Positions 42,340-51,963 of a DNA stretch of 64,000 nucleotides are shown in pieces. A program made the translations under genes and the position numbers. Origin of the DNA: Symsagittifera roscoffensis (lineage: Eukaryota; Xenacoelomorpha; Acoela; Convolutidae); the NCBI RefSeq assembly GCF_963678635.1, contig NC_087071.1, positions 47,350,889 to 47,414,888 of the forward strand, given 5' to 3'. The notes below the pieces were generated by a model. That model was not told the DNA's origin and did no database searches. It saw only the letters and a program-made list of their open reading frames with translations. Numbering within the stretch: the first letter of the stretch is position 1; each line of letters starts with the position of its first letter.

Positions 42340-42533
42340 CTTTGTGATACTGATCCATTTCTTTAATGATTTATAATTTATTTTTAAGAAAAAAACATGT
42401 TTTATGGTTGCTAGAACACTTGCCTCTGGCGTTATCGCAGGCTCTAAAAACCGTTTTCAGAGTTTAAATTTTTTTTCCATTATAAATTTAACAAACAAAG
42501 TATTTGAATCAATCTCTAAACGACCATAACCAC
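42340..42533. other. Convergent spacer
   Basis: Short AT-rich gap between the rightward protease gene and the leftward gene pair. It should hold the terminators or polyadenylation signals of both blocks. No clear AATAAA was seen on the + strand. Confidence 0.4.
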
Positions 42534-43092
42534 TCAAAATGATATCAATAATTTTAGAAACTCGGCGGCAATATCACCATTCAAAATATGAATGAAGCGT
42601 TCAATTGTTACATTAGTGATTAAATCAGTTTGAGTTTGAATGGATCGAGTTTGTGAAGCAAAGCAAACTTGTGGCAATCTTCTTCGTAGAGAAGCACCAC
42701 CAATGGTCAGTTGAGTTGTTAATAGAATTGTTGTAGTTGACAGCAATTTTTAATTTTTCCATCTGGGGTCCCGATAGGTGAAGTTTACTGCAACCCAATA
42801 TTAGATGCTTGAAAGATGAGAGTAGACAAGGTACAACGAAAGTGGTTGAGGTCATCTTTTTTACTACGTCGACACAATCCTTGGTTACTTCGATGAGAAC
42901 ATGGATGTGGGGATGGTCATTGTCGAGCAATTGGGCGCAAGACTCGTTCTGAATTGAGTGGGTTGCAAATGCAAAATTTGTGTTTAGAGGGAGTTGTGAG
43001 GCGTCGGGTTCGTTGTTCAGAATAAAAAATTTAAAATTTTTTCGAAATTTTTTAAAAAATTCAGGCGACTGCTCATACATTGCTTCAACCAT
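42534..43092 (-). CDS. Orphan Polinton protein with HUH-like motif, possibly frameshifted
   Basis: On the minus strand the frame 43092-42625 starts MVEAMYEQSPEFFKKF and contains HPHIHVLIEV (His62-Ile-His64), which matches the HUH metal-binding motif of rolling-circle or rolling-hairpin replication initiators (parvovirus NS1, Rep). No convincing downstream YxxxK or helicase domain is seen in this short frame. A second frame (42746-42534) overlaps its end and continues with RRRLPQVCFASQTRS. The two may be one gene broken by a shift near 42720. The assignment is tentative; chance occurrence of HxH is possible. Confidence 0.4.
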
Positions 43093-43140
43093 TCTGCTGG
43101 TTAAATCAAATTATTCAAACGTTTTTTTTTGGTTTCTGTT

Positions 43141-43566
43141 TCAGGCAACTCTACACTTTTTATTATTCGAGTATTCATCATCCGCATCGTTTTCATCGCC
43201 ACTTTCAGCACATTCTTTTTTGGGAGGGACTAATCGTTTTGACGTGTATCGTCTTTTATGATGTTTATCATTCACAGCTGAGGAGGAGGAGGAAGAAGAT
43301 GAAGTCTTTTCACCAGTTTGTTTTTTAACCAATTTTTTAATCTTTGAATAATTATCTGCCAAACAATCAAATTCTCTTGTCGTTAAGGTCACTGCTTGAT
43401 AACATTTAAATACACCATCTTCATTCTTTTTATATAACTTAACTGTGATATATGTACCCGTTTTGTCAAAAGTTTTCGTTCCAACCCGTACAATGCGTTT
43501 TTCTCCCGAAGATATATCTTGAAAATCATCGTAAAAGTCTGTATCATTTTCTAGCGACGAGTACAT
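43141..43566 (-). CDS. PC4-like ssDNA-binding protein (141 aa) with Ser tract and basic tail
   Basis: Start at MYSSLENDTDF (43566); 29 further codons upstream are Thr-rich and unconserved. The core KRIVRVGTKTFDKTGTYITV, then KLYKKNEDGVFK and AVTLTTREFDCL, fits the PC4/Sub1 fold (strands with basic residues, then 'xVxLTxxExxxL'). An S9-type serine tract precedes HHKRRYTSKRLVPPKK, a likely nuclear localisation signal, and an acidic end. It probably coats single-stranded DNA during element replication. It is divergent from the other PC4-like gene at 35590. Confidence 0.55.
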   Translation of the reverse strand: MYSSLENDTDFYDDFQDISSGEKRIVRVGTKTFDKTGTYITVKLYKKNEDGVFKCYQAVTLTTREFDCLADNYSKIKKLVKKQTGEKTSSSSSSSSAVNDKHHKRRYTSKRLVPPKKECAESGDENDADDEYSNNKKCRVA

Positions 43567-43653
43567 AGTGGTGGTGGTAACGGTAGTGACTTGTTGGTTC
43601 AACTGTTTTATGATAGAATGAAATGAATAATGAATTGGATAGAAGATAAACAA

Positions 43654-44205
43654 TTATCTGTGGATTTACTTTTATGGCGCCCTTTCAGCCTATAGCGGGA
43701 GAATTTAATTAGTTTTTGCAATTGGATTTGTATAAGATAAAAGCGTGTTTATTGCATCTGTCATTTCTGTCTGGAAAGCACTTGAATGGGTCATAAATCT
43801 CAGTTAATGTTACATGTCGGCATACATATACTCACTTTGAAGTAGAGATAGCTTTCGGTTGCATCTGTCTGGCAAATTCCCGTTTTAGCTCATAAATCTC
43901 AACGTTTTTACCCTGGCGGCATGCATGTTATCTCTTTGAAGTGTAAAATTTTTGTCATTTTGTGCTTAGGGTATCATAAAAAGGCGCCATGCTGTTTCTT
44001 TGAAGTATAGATTTTCAAAGCGTTCACATTTCTACTTTAATTGCAAAAGCCCTGAAAACATTAAAATTTCACAAAACCAGATTTATGGTAATTGGCTAAA
44101 TCTTAGACCACCAGCAATAAAAAAACTAAAAGTGGTAGGTCAAACTAAATCTACTCACTATTTTTATTCAATCTCTCAAAATCAGTCAATACAAAATTTT
44201 CAACG
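43654..44205. promoter_or_regulatory. Divergent intergenic region with ~60-100 bp repeated block
   Basis: Lies between the minus PC4-like gene and the plus accessory gene. CTTTGAAGT occurs at 43835, 43934 and 43998, each preceded by a CGGCATRCAT- or GCGCCATGC-type block, and the first two also by CTCATAAATCTCA-like sequence. This is a degenerate tandem repeat, and such repeats in a bidirectional spacer are good candidates for transcription-factor sites. No consensus TATA is at a telling position. Confidence 0.45.
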
Positions 44206-44874
44206 ATGGCAACTCCACTGCAAATCATTTCAATTAATTCTCTTGAAAGAGCTATATTATACCAAACTTATACCAGAGATTCTATCGTAGTGGTTCAACA
44301 GGAACGGAAAATGCGTCATCGAAAAACAAGTCCTTTCAACGATCTTGATCCAGGAAGCAGAGAATTCGATGAATGGGTCACTAAAAACCATATGATGTTA
44401 CCCAACTATTTGCTAGATCAAATTGGTATCCTCATACAAAACAGAAAACAGGTCTACGAGAGTTGCTGTGTGACTGAATCGTATCCTGCGCTGAAGCGCA
44501 CAGATATTCAAGACCCTACTTGCCTTGATCGTTCACCGAGAAAAATACTGTTTAACTATGATTGCCAATCGATCCCCTTTTACGAAAATCAGAAAGGATC
44601 CATTAGAGATTTAGCAGAGCGAGAAAGCTACTGGAACATTGAGTCGATTGAATCACCAGATTCAACAGAGAAAAAAGATGAGGACCAGCAGACGCCCAAA
44701 ACCCCAATAAAACCGGATATTTTTTCAATCACTCAACAACAGCAGCAGCATACTTCTTCTACTTCTTCTTCCGACAGTCAAAGTCCCACTGCACCAAACT
44801 TAGTGGCTGAGACGCCTCCTATCAATGCTTGCTTTGCGCCGAAAAAACGCAAACTGCAATTTAGAGATCTCTGA
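44206..44874 (+). CDS. Orphan Polinton nuclear protein (222 aa)
   Basis: MATPLQIISINSLERAILYQ start. The N-terminal two-thirds is charged and soluble with a DPGSREFDEWVTKNHMMLPN block. The end is disordered (TPKTPIKPD, QQQQQ, Ser/Thr-rich) and closes with APKKRKLQF, a classical nuclear localisation signal. No known domain. Its position opposite the ssDNA-binding gene and beside the structured spacer suggests a regulatory or replication accessory role, which is inference only. The frame is uninterrupted. Confidence 0.6.
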   Translation: MATPLQIISINSLERAILYQTYTRDSIVVVQQERKMRHRKTSPFNDLDPGSREFDEWVTKNHMMLPNYLLDQIGILIQNRKQVYESCCVTESYPALKRTDIQDPTCLDRSPRKILFNYDCQSIPFYENQKGSIRDLAERESYWNIESIESPDSTEKKDEDQQTPKTPIKPDIFSITQQQQQHTSSTSSSDSQSPTAPNLVAETPPINACFAPKKRKLQFRDL

Positions 44875-46559
44875 AAACTCAAAAAAACTTTGTTTCCACC
44901 GAGAGTGCACCAGTTTGGGGGTTTATTATTTAGTTTGATAAGTTTTTATTATTGTGGCTGAATCCCCAGCCACAATGTTTACGTTTTGCTTATGATTTTT
45001 TTTCTAATTTAAAGTTTGGTTTGTGATTTTCAATCAATAGAAAGAAAATAAAAACAACAGAAAAAATTAATAGAAAAAAAAATCAAAATAACTTTAAAAA
45101 GTCGGCATAAAAGTCTAAAAGTATAAATTTTGATAAATTTCTCGTCAATCCAACTTAATTATATCAGTTTTTTTTAATGCTCATTTCGAAAAATTAAAAA
45201 AAATAAACTGAATACTCTTCCTAAGATTTTATCTAATGATGTTGAAACAAAAAACATAAAAATGTTTTTGTTATGTTTTTTCATAATAGTTTTCAAAATA
45301 TAAATATTAACACAGAAAAAGATAAAGAGAGAGAGAGAGAGAGAGAAAACTGACGATCCATAAACCCCATTGTTATCCCTTTTGGGATATAGCTTTTTCA
45401 AAAGAAAGCTATTTATGGATGGGTCCAGCAATTCTGCCGGTTAATCAACCATAGTTACTTTTGGCTCTTTACACTCTCTGTTTTTGTTTTTTTTCTCTCT
45501 CTCTCTCTCTAATATGTCTACAGCCTGGTGGGGTTAGCCAGGACTCTTAGGAGTAGACTTTAGAGAGTGTATGAGCCAGTATAAAGCATTATATATAATA
45601 AAATTACATGTCTATAACAGATTTCACGTTTAATAATACTCATTTTCAGGTTAAAATAGTTTAAAAATTCAAAATATGTTTTTTTCTCGATTTTTCAACA
45701 TGGGTTACAACCCTGTCTAATAAATCACGACAAATTGATTGGACCAGGTTTCATTGAATTTGGAGACAAAAAAGTTTTTTGGTAATTTTTTTTTTTTTTT
45801 TCACTACAAGAATATGTACTAAAAAAGAAATATCTCAAATTTTTGACCCGACATTACAGTGGGGACAAGCGTTTCAGAGGTTCCTAATGAATAGCACTGC
45901 CGGGTAGTTATTGCCTACTGTACCAAACGGCCCTGCATCAATCTTTTGATGAACTATATGTGAAATTTGTCATAGAATACTAATTTATTTGAGAAATGAA
46001 CAAAATTCTCAACTACCCTTTATCATTTTTGTCAGGTATGTTCGACTTGACTTGCTTGGTGGGTCTTCCTTGCTTGACTTGATTGGTGGGTTACCATTTT
46101 GATTGAAACAAAAAAACTTGGCAAAAAAATTCAAATATATTTTCAATATTTAGTCAAGTTGACTAAATAGGGAAGTTGATAATAGCAGTGGGTGTTAACA
46201 TTCACACACTTTAGGTAAAAGAAATAACATTCCCGGGTTGATCGCTTCATGGAATTGTCAGCTACTCTAACCACAAGTATTTATGCTGTTTAATACAGTT
46301 GAGTCATTTACCCAATATCGAATTGACAGTCATTTCATAAAACCACGTAAAGCCCCAAAACTACAACCACTTCAAAGCCACTGTTGATTTTATGCTTCAC
46401 CCACGTAATTGAATTTAATTAATTGAGTCTTGATCCAAATTTTGTTTTTGAAAAACTTTTCACTTCTCGCTTTTGCTTTGTCGAAATCAGCTTTGGTAAA
46501 ACTTGAAAAATTTCTTGAAAAGAATTCTTCTTTCCTGAACACTCAATCTTGAACCAACA
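44875..46559. other. Large Polinton non-coding region before the polymerase
   Basis: 1.7 kb without a gene in an otherwise dense element. Holds the structured element (45327-45558, listed separately), a short direct repeat (TTGACTTGCTTGGTGGGTC / TTGACTTGATTGGTGGGTT, about 46048-46091) and a TATAAA-containing stretch (CCAGTATAAAGCATT near 45575). The 45174-45431 minus frame is not credible. This is the likely site of the polymerase promoter. Confidence 0.6.
45327..45558. other. Structured element: nested hairpins flanked by GA/CT arms
   Basis: Outer arms are a GA run (45327-45346) and a CT run (about 45493-45510), which can pair. Inside, ATCCATAAA (45356-45364) pairs with TTTATGGAT (45412-45420) and encloses two perfect hairpins: TATCCC-TTTT-GGGATA (45374-45389) and ATAGCTTT-8-AAAGCTAT (45389-45412). 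This makes a three-way-junction shape. A further hairpin follows: GTCTAC (45516) with GTAGAC (45553), enclosing CCTGG/CCAGG. It could be a structured RNA, a replication or packaging signal, or a cruciform. No known RNA family recognised. Confidence 0.65.
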
Positions 46560-49500
46560 ATGCCTAACTCAAGTGGAAAACAGACACCAGTCATTTGTTC
46601 GACCTGCTCGAAAGTCTTTAGTTCACCAAGGAACTTGAGACGACATGAACAAAGTATCCATAAGATATTCGCAGCCCCACCGCCACCAACTAAATGTGAC
46701 GAATGTCGAGAATCCTTCAGCTCGCTGGCAGAAGCTAGGGAACATGTCGAGCTAGCTCACAACGTCTCAACTGATAGTCTTTGTATCTACTGTCATACAA
46801 TCTTCCTCTCCGTTGAGAAGTTCCGGCAACATATGTCGAAAAACCATCAACTACCCATTTGGACTCCCGGAAACGAGGTGGGAACATCATCTGCTCCAAC
46901 TGAATCTGCGTTTAGGGGAAAGTTAAGACGATACGAGTTGAGCGTTAAGGAGGATGAATTGGATCTGATGAATGTAATCATGCGAAACAAAGAGGAAATT
47001 GATGCGTTGATAGACGAAAGAGTGCAGGAAGGACCCTGTAAATTTCAACTGCATGTGGACGTGAGTATGATTAAGTTCTCGAGCGATACAAACGAAACTT
47101 GTGACGGGGAGTTACGCCACGAGAAGACAATGTTATATCTGAATTCTAAGATGATCAATGTCTTCTTCAATGGAATCGAGAAAGAGACATATTTGGAAAT
47201 GATTGAGCATATGGTCAATGCCATCAACACGTTCGCTTCTCACGGTAGCGGTTGGATTGTGGAGCGCATTGAAAAGCTGGCTGTAAGTTTTGCAGCATTT
47301 TCTCCTCTCCGGGCTGGCTCATACATTGACCTTCCCGATTCATTGAAACAGAGTTTCACCAACATTAAAACGAGAAACGATCAGAAGTGCTTTCTATACT
47401 GCTTTGTGGCCGCGTACCATGATCGATATTCAGAGGCCACAACTGCTCTTTATCCTGCTGCCCAAAGCTACCAACATCGAAACAAACTGAAAAATTACAA
47501 GCTCTCCCAAGAACATGTTGTGAAAATTGAAGGATGGTACGAGATGCCAATGTGACTATATGATATTGACCGATTTGAACAACTTAACAACTGTCAAGTC
47601 AATGTATTCCGGTAAGCATTGATTTTTTTTGACAAAACATTTGTTTAATCATGTATAACACATTACGTTCATCCAGAAACCCGAGCACTCAATTGTTTTT
47701 TTTTCATTAGGTACAAAGAAGGTGAATTGCTACCTTTGAGAGTGTCCTTCAAATACTCAAATGATCTATGTGTTGACCTACTACTACTCAGCAACGGACA
47801 GACTCACCACTATGTGCTGATCACTGATTTGATGAGGGTTGTGGAATATGTGCGTGGAAAACTACACCGAGACCGAAACCAAATTTGCCGCAAATGCTTC
47901 CATACATGTTCATCCATCGATACACTACAAAGGCACCAGGAAATGTGCTACCAAGACGAGGGAGTGGTAATCACTATGCCAAAACCGGGAAAGGACACTC
48001 ATCGTTTCAAAAATTTAACTGCCCGCTGGTATGTACCGAGAGTTATTTACTTTGACCTCGAATCGCTACTACTACCCGTATACGGACCGCAACCCGACCC
48101 CGAAAAATCTAGCACCCAAACACTAGAGATTCATCAACCATGCGGTTACGCTCTGGCCGTTGTTGAATTTGGGAAGCGTGAAGTTTTAAAGTTTGAACTG
48201 AAGAGAGGAGAAAATGTTATGAAGGAATTGATCGCCTCGCTCGAATCTTTGGCGAAACAAATATACCTCGAAAAACGAAAATATTACACGTTCACTGGCA
48301 CACCAAGTTGCACGCGTGAAGAAGCGCACACTTGTTGGATATGTGAAACAGAATTTGCTGCCAATGACCAAGTTGTACTTGATCACTGTCACTATTCCAA
48401 CAAGTTCTTGGGGTGGGCGCATAACGAATGCAATATCAATCGAAAAACGGCGAACTATATACCCGTAATAGCGCATAACTTGTCAAACTATGATCTGCAT
48501 TTCATTATAAAAGCGCTCTCAAACAGTAACCCCGTAAACACTTACTCATTGATCCCTTCCACTGAGGAGAAGTATATATCACTCACTATGTCGGTCTATA
48601 TCAAATCATACACCGAAAAAAACGGAAAACTCAAAAAAGTGTATGAAAATCTACGTTTCATAGACTCCTATAAATTCATGCTGTCCCCCCTTTCAAAACT
48701 CGTCGAATACTTGCCGGAAGAAAAATTTTTCCTACTGGAAAATTACTTTGAAGAACTTGGTTACTCATCAGAACAGATAGCATTGCTAAAACAAAAAGGT
48801 TTCTACCCGTATTCATACTTTAGTAGTTTTGAAAAGTTTCGAGAAACCCGACTGCCACCTAGAAAAATGTGGAGCAACACTTTACAGGGAGGGGAAATAA
48901 GTGTTTCGAAAAATCAGTACAACCATGCCATTAAAGTTTTCACCGAAATGAAATGCGCATCACTAGGCGAGTACCATGATGTATACCTAGCAACGGACGT
49001 ACTACTACTCGCTTCAGTATTCGAAGCCTTTCGTGAAGTTTGTTACGAAACGTACGGATTAGATTGTGCATGCTACTTCACGGCTAGTAACCTCTCGGGC
49101 GATGCATTCTTAAAAGTCTGCAATGCAGACCTCAAGTTACTTACTGAAAGGGAGCATTTGAACATGGTTCAAAAAATGATACGGGGAGGGATGTCATCGA
49201 TATATGCACGCCGTTTTTTTAAAACCAACAACAAATACCTCGAAGACTACAATCCTGAAGAGCCCTCTAGCTATCTATTGAATATAGACGCTAACAATTT
49301 ATACGGGGGTATTATGAAACACTGTCCCCTTCCCATCAAAGATTTCTCAATAGTTGAGGAAAGTCTCGAATTTATTTTGCAAACCGACGATAAATCTGAG
49401 TGGGAATACATTTTGGAAGTGGATCTCAGTATACCTGAAGAACTTCAAGATTACTTTGCAGACTACCCTCTAGCCCCCTCAAGTGAAGTTATCGGCACGG

Positions 49501-51309
49501 ATAAACTAAGTAATGAGCAAATACAGATGTTAGGGGAGATGGGGGTCACGTCGCTACCAAAGGTACCAAAACTGGTTCAAACATTAGATCCAAAGGAAGG
49601 CTACGTTCTGCACTACCTCACATTAAAACTCTACATAGAACTAGGCTTAAGAGTTACCAAGTTGATTAAGGTCTTAAAATTTCGTCAAGGTAGATGGATG
49701 GAGCCCTTTGTCGATTTAAACACTCAATTGAGAATGTCAGCGCGCAACAAATTTGAAGAGAACTTTTACAAGCTCATCGTAAATTCAGCATTCGGTAAAA
49801 CTATGGAATCAAAACTAGGACGCAAAAAACTAGAAATTATTAGAAATGAAAGAGAATTGCTTCAAAAAACAGCTTTGAGCACGATGAAAAGCTTCCAGAT
49901 AATCGACGAGGAAGTTGCTACTGTTTGTTTTGCTGTAACGAGTATTTTGTGGGACAAACCCATGATAATTGGTGCAAGTATTTTGGATTTGTCGAAAAGA
50001 TTCATGTTTTACTTTCATTATCGGCAAATGAAAGCAAGCATGAACCTTGAACTGCTATACAGTGACACAGATTCGTTTATTTATGCGATAAAAACCGAAG
50101 ACGTATACGCAGATCTGCAAAAACTGACCGATAGTTTCGATTTTTCCAACTACCCAAGCGATCACTTCTTATTCAGCAATGTGAATAAGAAGGTTGTATT
50201 GAAATTTAAGGACGAGGCGGCGGGAAAAATCATTGCAGAATTCATCGCGTTGAAACCAAAGCTCTACTCGTTGAAATATGCAGGTTAGTATTTAAAAAAA
50301 AGCACCTCTCCAAGCCCCCTCCATTTCTTTACATTAAGGGTTCCCTTCATTGGGGTTTTGGATTTTGTTGGGACCAAATTAATAACTTTTGTTGATCGCT
50401 GTCAATTTAATTAGACATAACTAGCCCTGAAAGGCTCTGATTCTTCATTTAAAAACTTAAAATGAAGAACCATTCATCATTTAAAATGTTTTAAACAAAT
50501 ACTCACCACAAACGCACTTTTGTAACTTTTGACGTTAACAAATTTAAAATTTTGACATGGAATGATTTTTTGATAATGACACGATTTGGAATTTTTATGA
50601 TTTGGAATGAATTAAGATATTTAAACTTTTTGGAATTGAAAAAATTGGAATGTTATTAGATATTGAGTCTTCAAAATATTCAAATTTAGGAACCGTTTTC
50701 GTTATTAATACTAGAACTGGGCTTACAAAGCTAAAATATGTTTATGGGCTAATCTTTGTTCTTTATTTAGATTCAACTAGCAAAAGGAGTGCAAAAGGAG
50801 TAGTACAACACTCCCAGCAGCAACTTACACACCAGAGGTTCAGGGAAACATTACTGAGTGGAAAAACCCTTCGTATATACAACTACTCAATAAAATCGAA
50901 AGCCCATACCAACATAACCATAGCGCAGAACCGAATTGCCCTTTCACCCTTCGATAGTAAGCGGTTCTTACTATTCGACGGGATAGCTACATTTCCCTTT
51001 GGACACAGGTCTACAGAAGAAAATGTGTTCTTCGAGGCCATTGCGGAAGAAAGCGAGTGGGCAAACTCACAGTTGACAAATACCCCGACTTATAGCAGCG
51101 AAAACAGCGAAAGCTGGCAATCGCCGGAATTCCGGGTCCCAGATTGGGGCTTTCTTCAAGAAAGCTATACGGAGGAAGAGCTTCAAGAAGAAAGCGCAGC
51201 TAGCAGTTCAAGAGACCCTCCGCCTATCAATAATCCATTCATTCTAACAGAAGCGTCTGTTCGTTCTAGTCAGAAAAAAAGGAGAAAACTTGATAAAGTT
51301 GATCAATAA
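46560..51309 (+). CDS. polB: Protein-primed family B DNA polymerase with two introns and one in-frame stop
   Basis: Exons 46560-47611, 47711-50283 and 50771-51309; phases match at both junctions (G|GTAAGC...CATTAG and CAG|GTTAGT...ATTTAG), total 1388 codons. N-terminus: three C2H2 zinc fingers (Cys13/16-His29/34, Cys46/49-His62/67, Cys75/78-His91/96). Then exonuclease motif I FDLES (about 48050), an endonuclease-VII-like CWIC...DHCH...AHNECN module (48330-48430), Exo II NLSNYD, the palm motif [18 protein letters not shown], and the catalytic YSDTDS (about 50056). Exon 3 carries the conserved end ([27 protein letters not shown]). A TGA at 47553-47555, 19 codons before the first intron, is the only break. 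The stop TAA lies inside AATAAA (51305-51310). It replicates the element from a protein primer. Confidence 0.92.
47612..47710 (+). other. Spliceosomal intron 1 of Polinton polB (99 nt)
   Basis: Donor G|GTAAGC and acceptor TTTTTTTTTCATTAG with a strong pyrimidine tract. Removing it joins VNVF to [10 protein letters not shown] with matching phase (CG + G). It contains in-frame stops, so it must be removed for full translation. Confidence 0.85.
50284..50770 (+). other. Spliceosomal intron 2 of Polinton polB (487 nt)
   Basis: Donor GCAG|GTTAGT and acceptor TTCTTTATTTAG. Removal joins SLKYA to the conserved KRSAKGV block in phase (G + AT). The interior is AT-rich and full of stops. Confidence 0.85.
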
Positions 51310-51721
51310 AATTTTTCATTTGAAAATGTCGGCTAAATTGCCTTGTTACTTGGAACTACGGCTGTACATTTGTAAATATAAAACATTCAGCAAAGATTGT
51401 TTTAAGTTAAATAGACCGGCGCAAAAGAGACTGGTAATTGCAACTTACCCTTGAAGCAGGAGCGAAGGATTGAAGCAGGAGCGAAGTTTCCCAAAGTAAG
51501 CTAATAGTAAGGCTAAAAGAATCAAAATGGTGCAAGTCGAAATTAAGGGAGACTTGGAAATAAGTTTGAAAATAAAATAAGAAAGAGAAACGAACAATAA
51601 TTACCCAAAATTTTTAAAAGGAAATATGAATGGTACTTTATGTAAGCTCATATTTATATGAACGAAAAGGATTAGCTTTTAGATAAAAATAAGCGAAAAA
51701 ACCGCAGCCGGATATACCCAT
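51310..51721. other. Polinton right non-coding flank
   Basis: AT-rich DNA between the polymerase end and the right TIR. It includes a short tandem repeat (TTGAAGCAGGAGCGAAG twice, about 51452-51489). No gene. Confidence 0.5.
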
Positions 51722-51963
51722 ACTTATTTAGTGGTGGGAAAGTTTGGAAGGGATTAAATTTAACCACCGCGCGAAAATAAATACCAAAGTATTTTGTCTG
51801 TCGGGTGTCCTAAGAGAGGGGTCTTTTTATTTCGGGCAGGGTACTTTGGGGTCTTTAAAAAAGATGGGTCCTTTTGGACCCTACTTTTGGTAGGACCCCA
51901 AAGACCCCTTACCGTCGAAAAGACCTCCCCCCCTAAGGACACACGGCGGATTACAATACTACT
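51722..51963 (-). repeat. Polinton right terminal inverted repeat
   Basis: Complement of 33771-34015. Its last ten bases CAATACTACT mirror the left end AGTAGTATTG exactly, which fixes the element boundary. Confidence 0.93.

Larger units (their letters stand above)
33771..51963. mobile_element. Polinton/Maverick (adintovirus-like) element, 18.2 kb
   Basis: Bounded by about 245-bp terminal inverted repeats beginning AGTAGTATTGTAATCCGCCG (33771) and ending with its exact complement (51963). Polintons start 5'-AG and make 6-bp target duplications. The content is diagnostic: protein-primed DNA polymerase B, DDE integrase, FtsK/HerA-type packaging ATPase, adenain-like protease, and hexon- and penton-like capsid genes. 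The flanking hexamers CGTGAT (33765-33770) and GGTGTT (51964-51969) agree at only four of six positions. Several genes carry frameshifts, so the copy is at least partly decayed. Layout: a morphogenesis/integration block on + (34.6-42.3 kb), two minus genes (42.5-43.6 kb), an accessory gene on +, a structured spacer, then the polymerase. Confidence 0.95.

Noticed and set aside
45174..45431. Minus frame of 85 codons in the structured spacer
   Set aside because: Low-complexity, crosses the GA run and hairpins, and has no homology.
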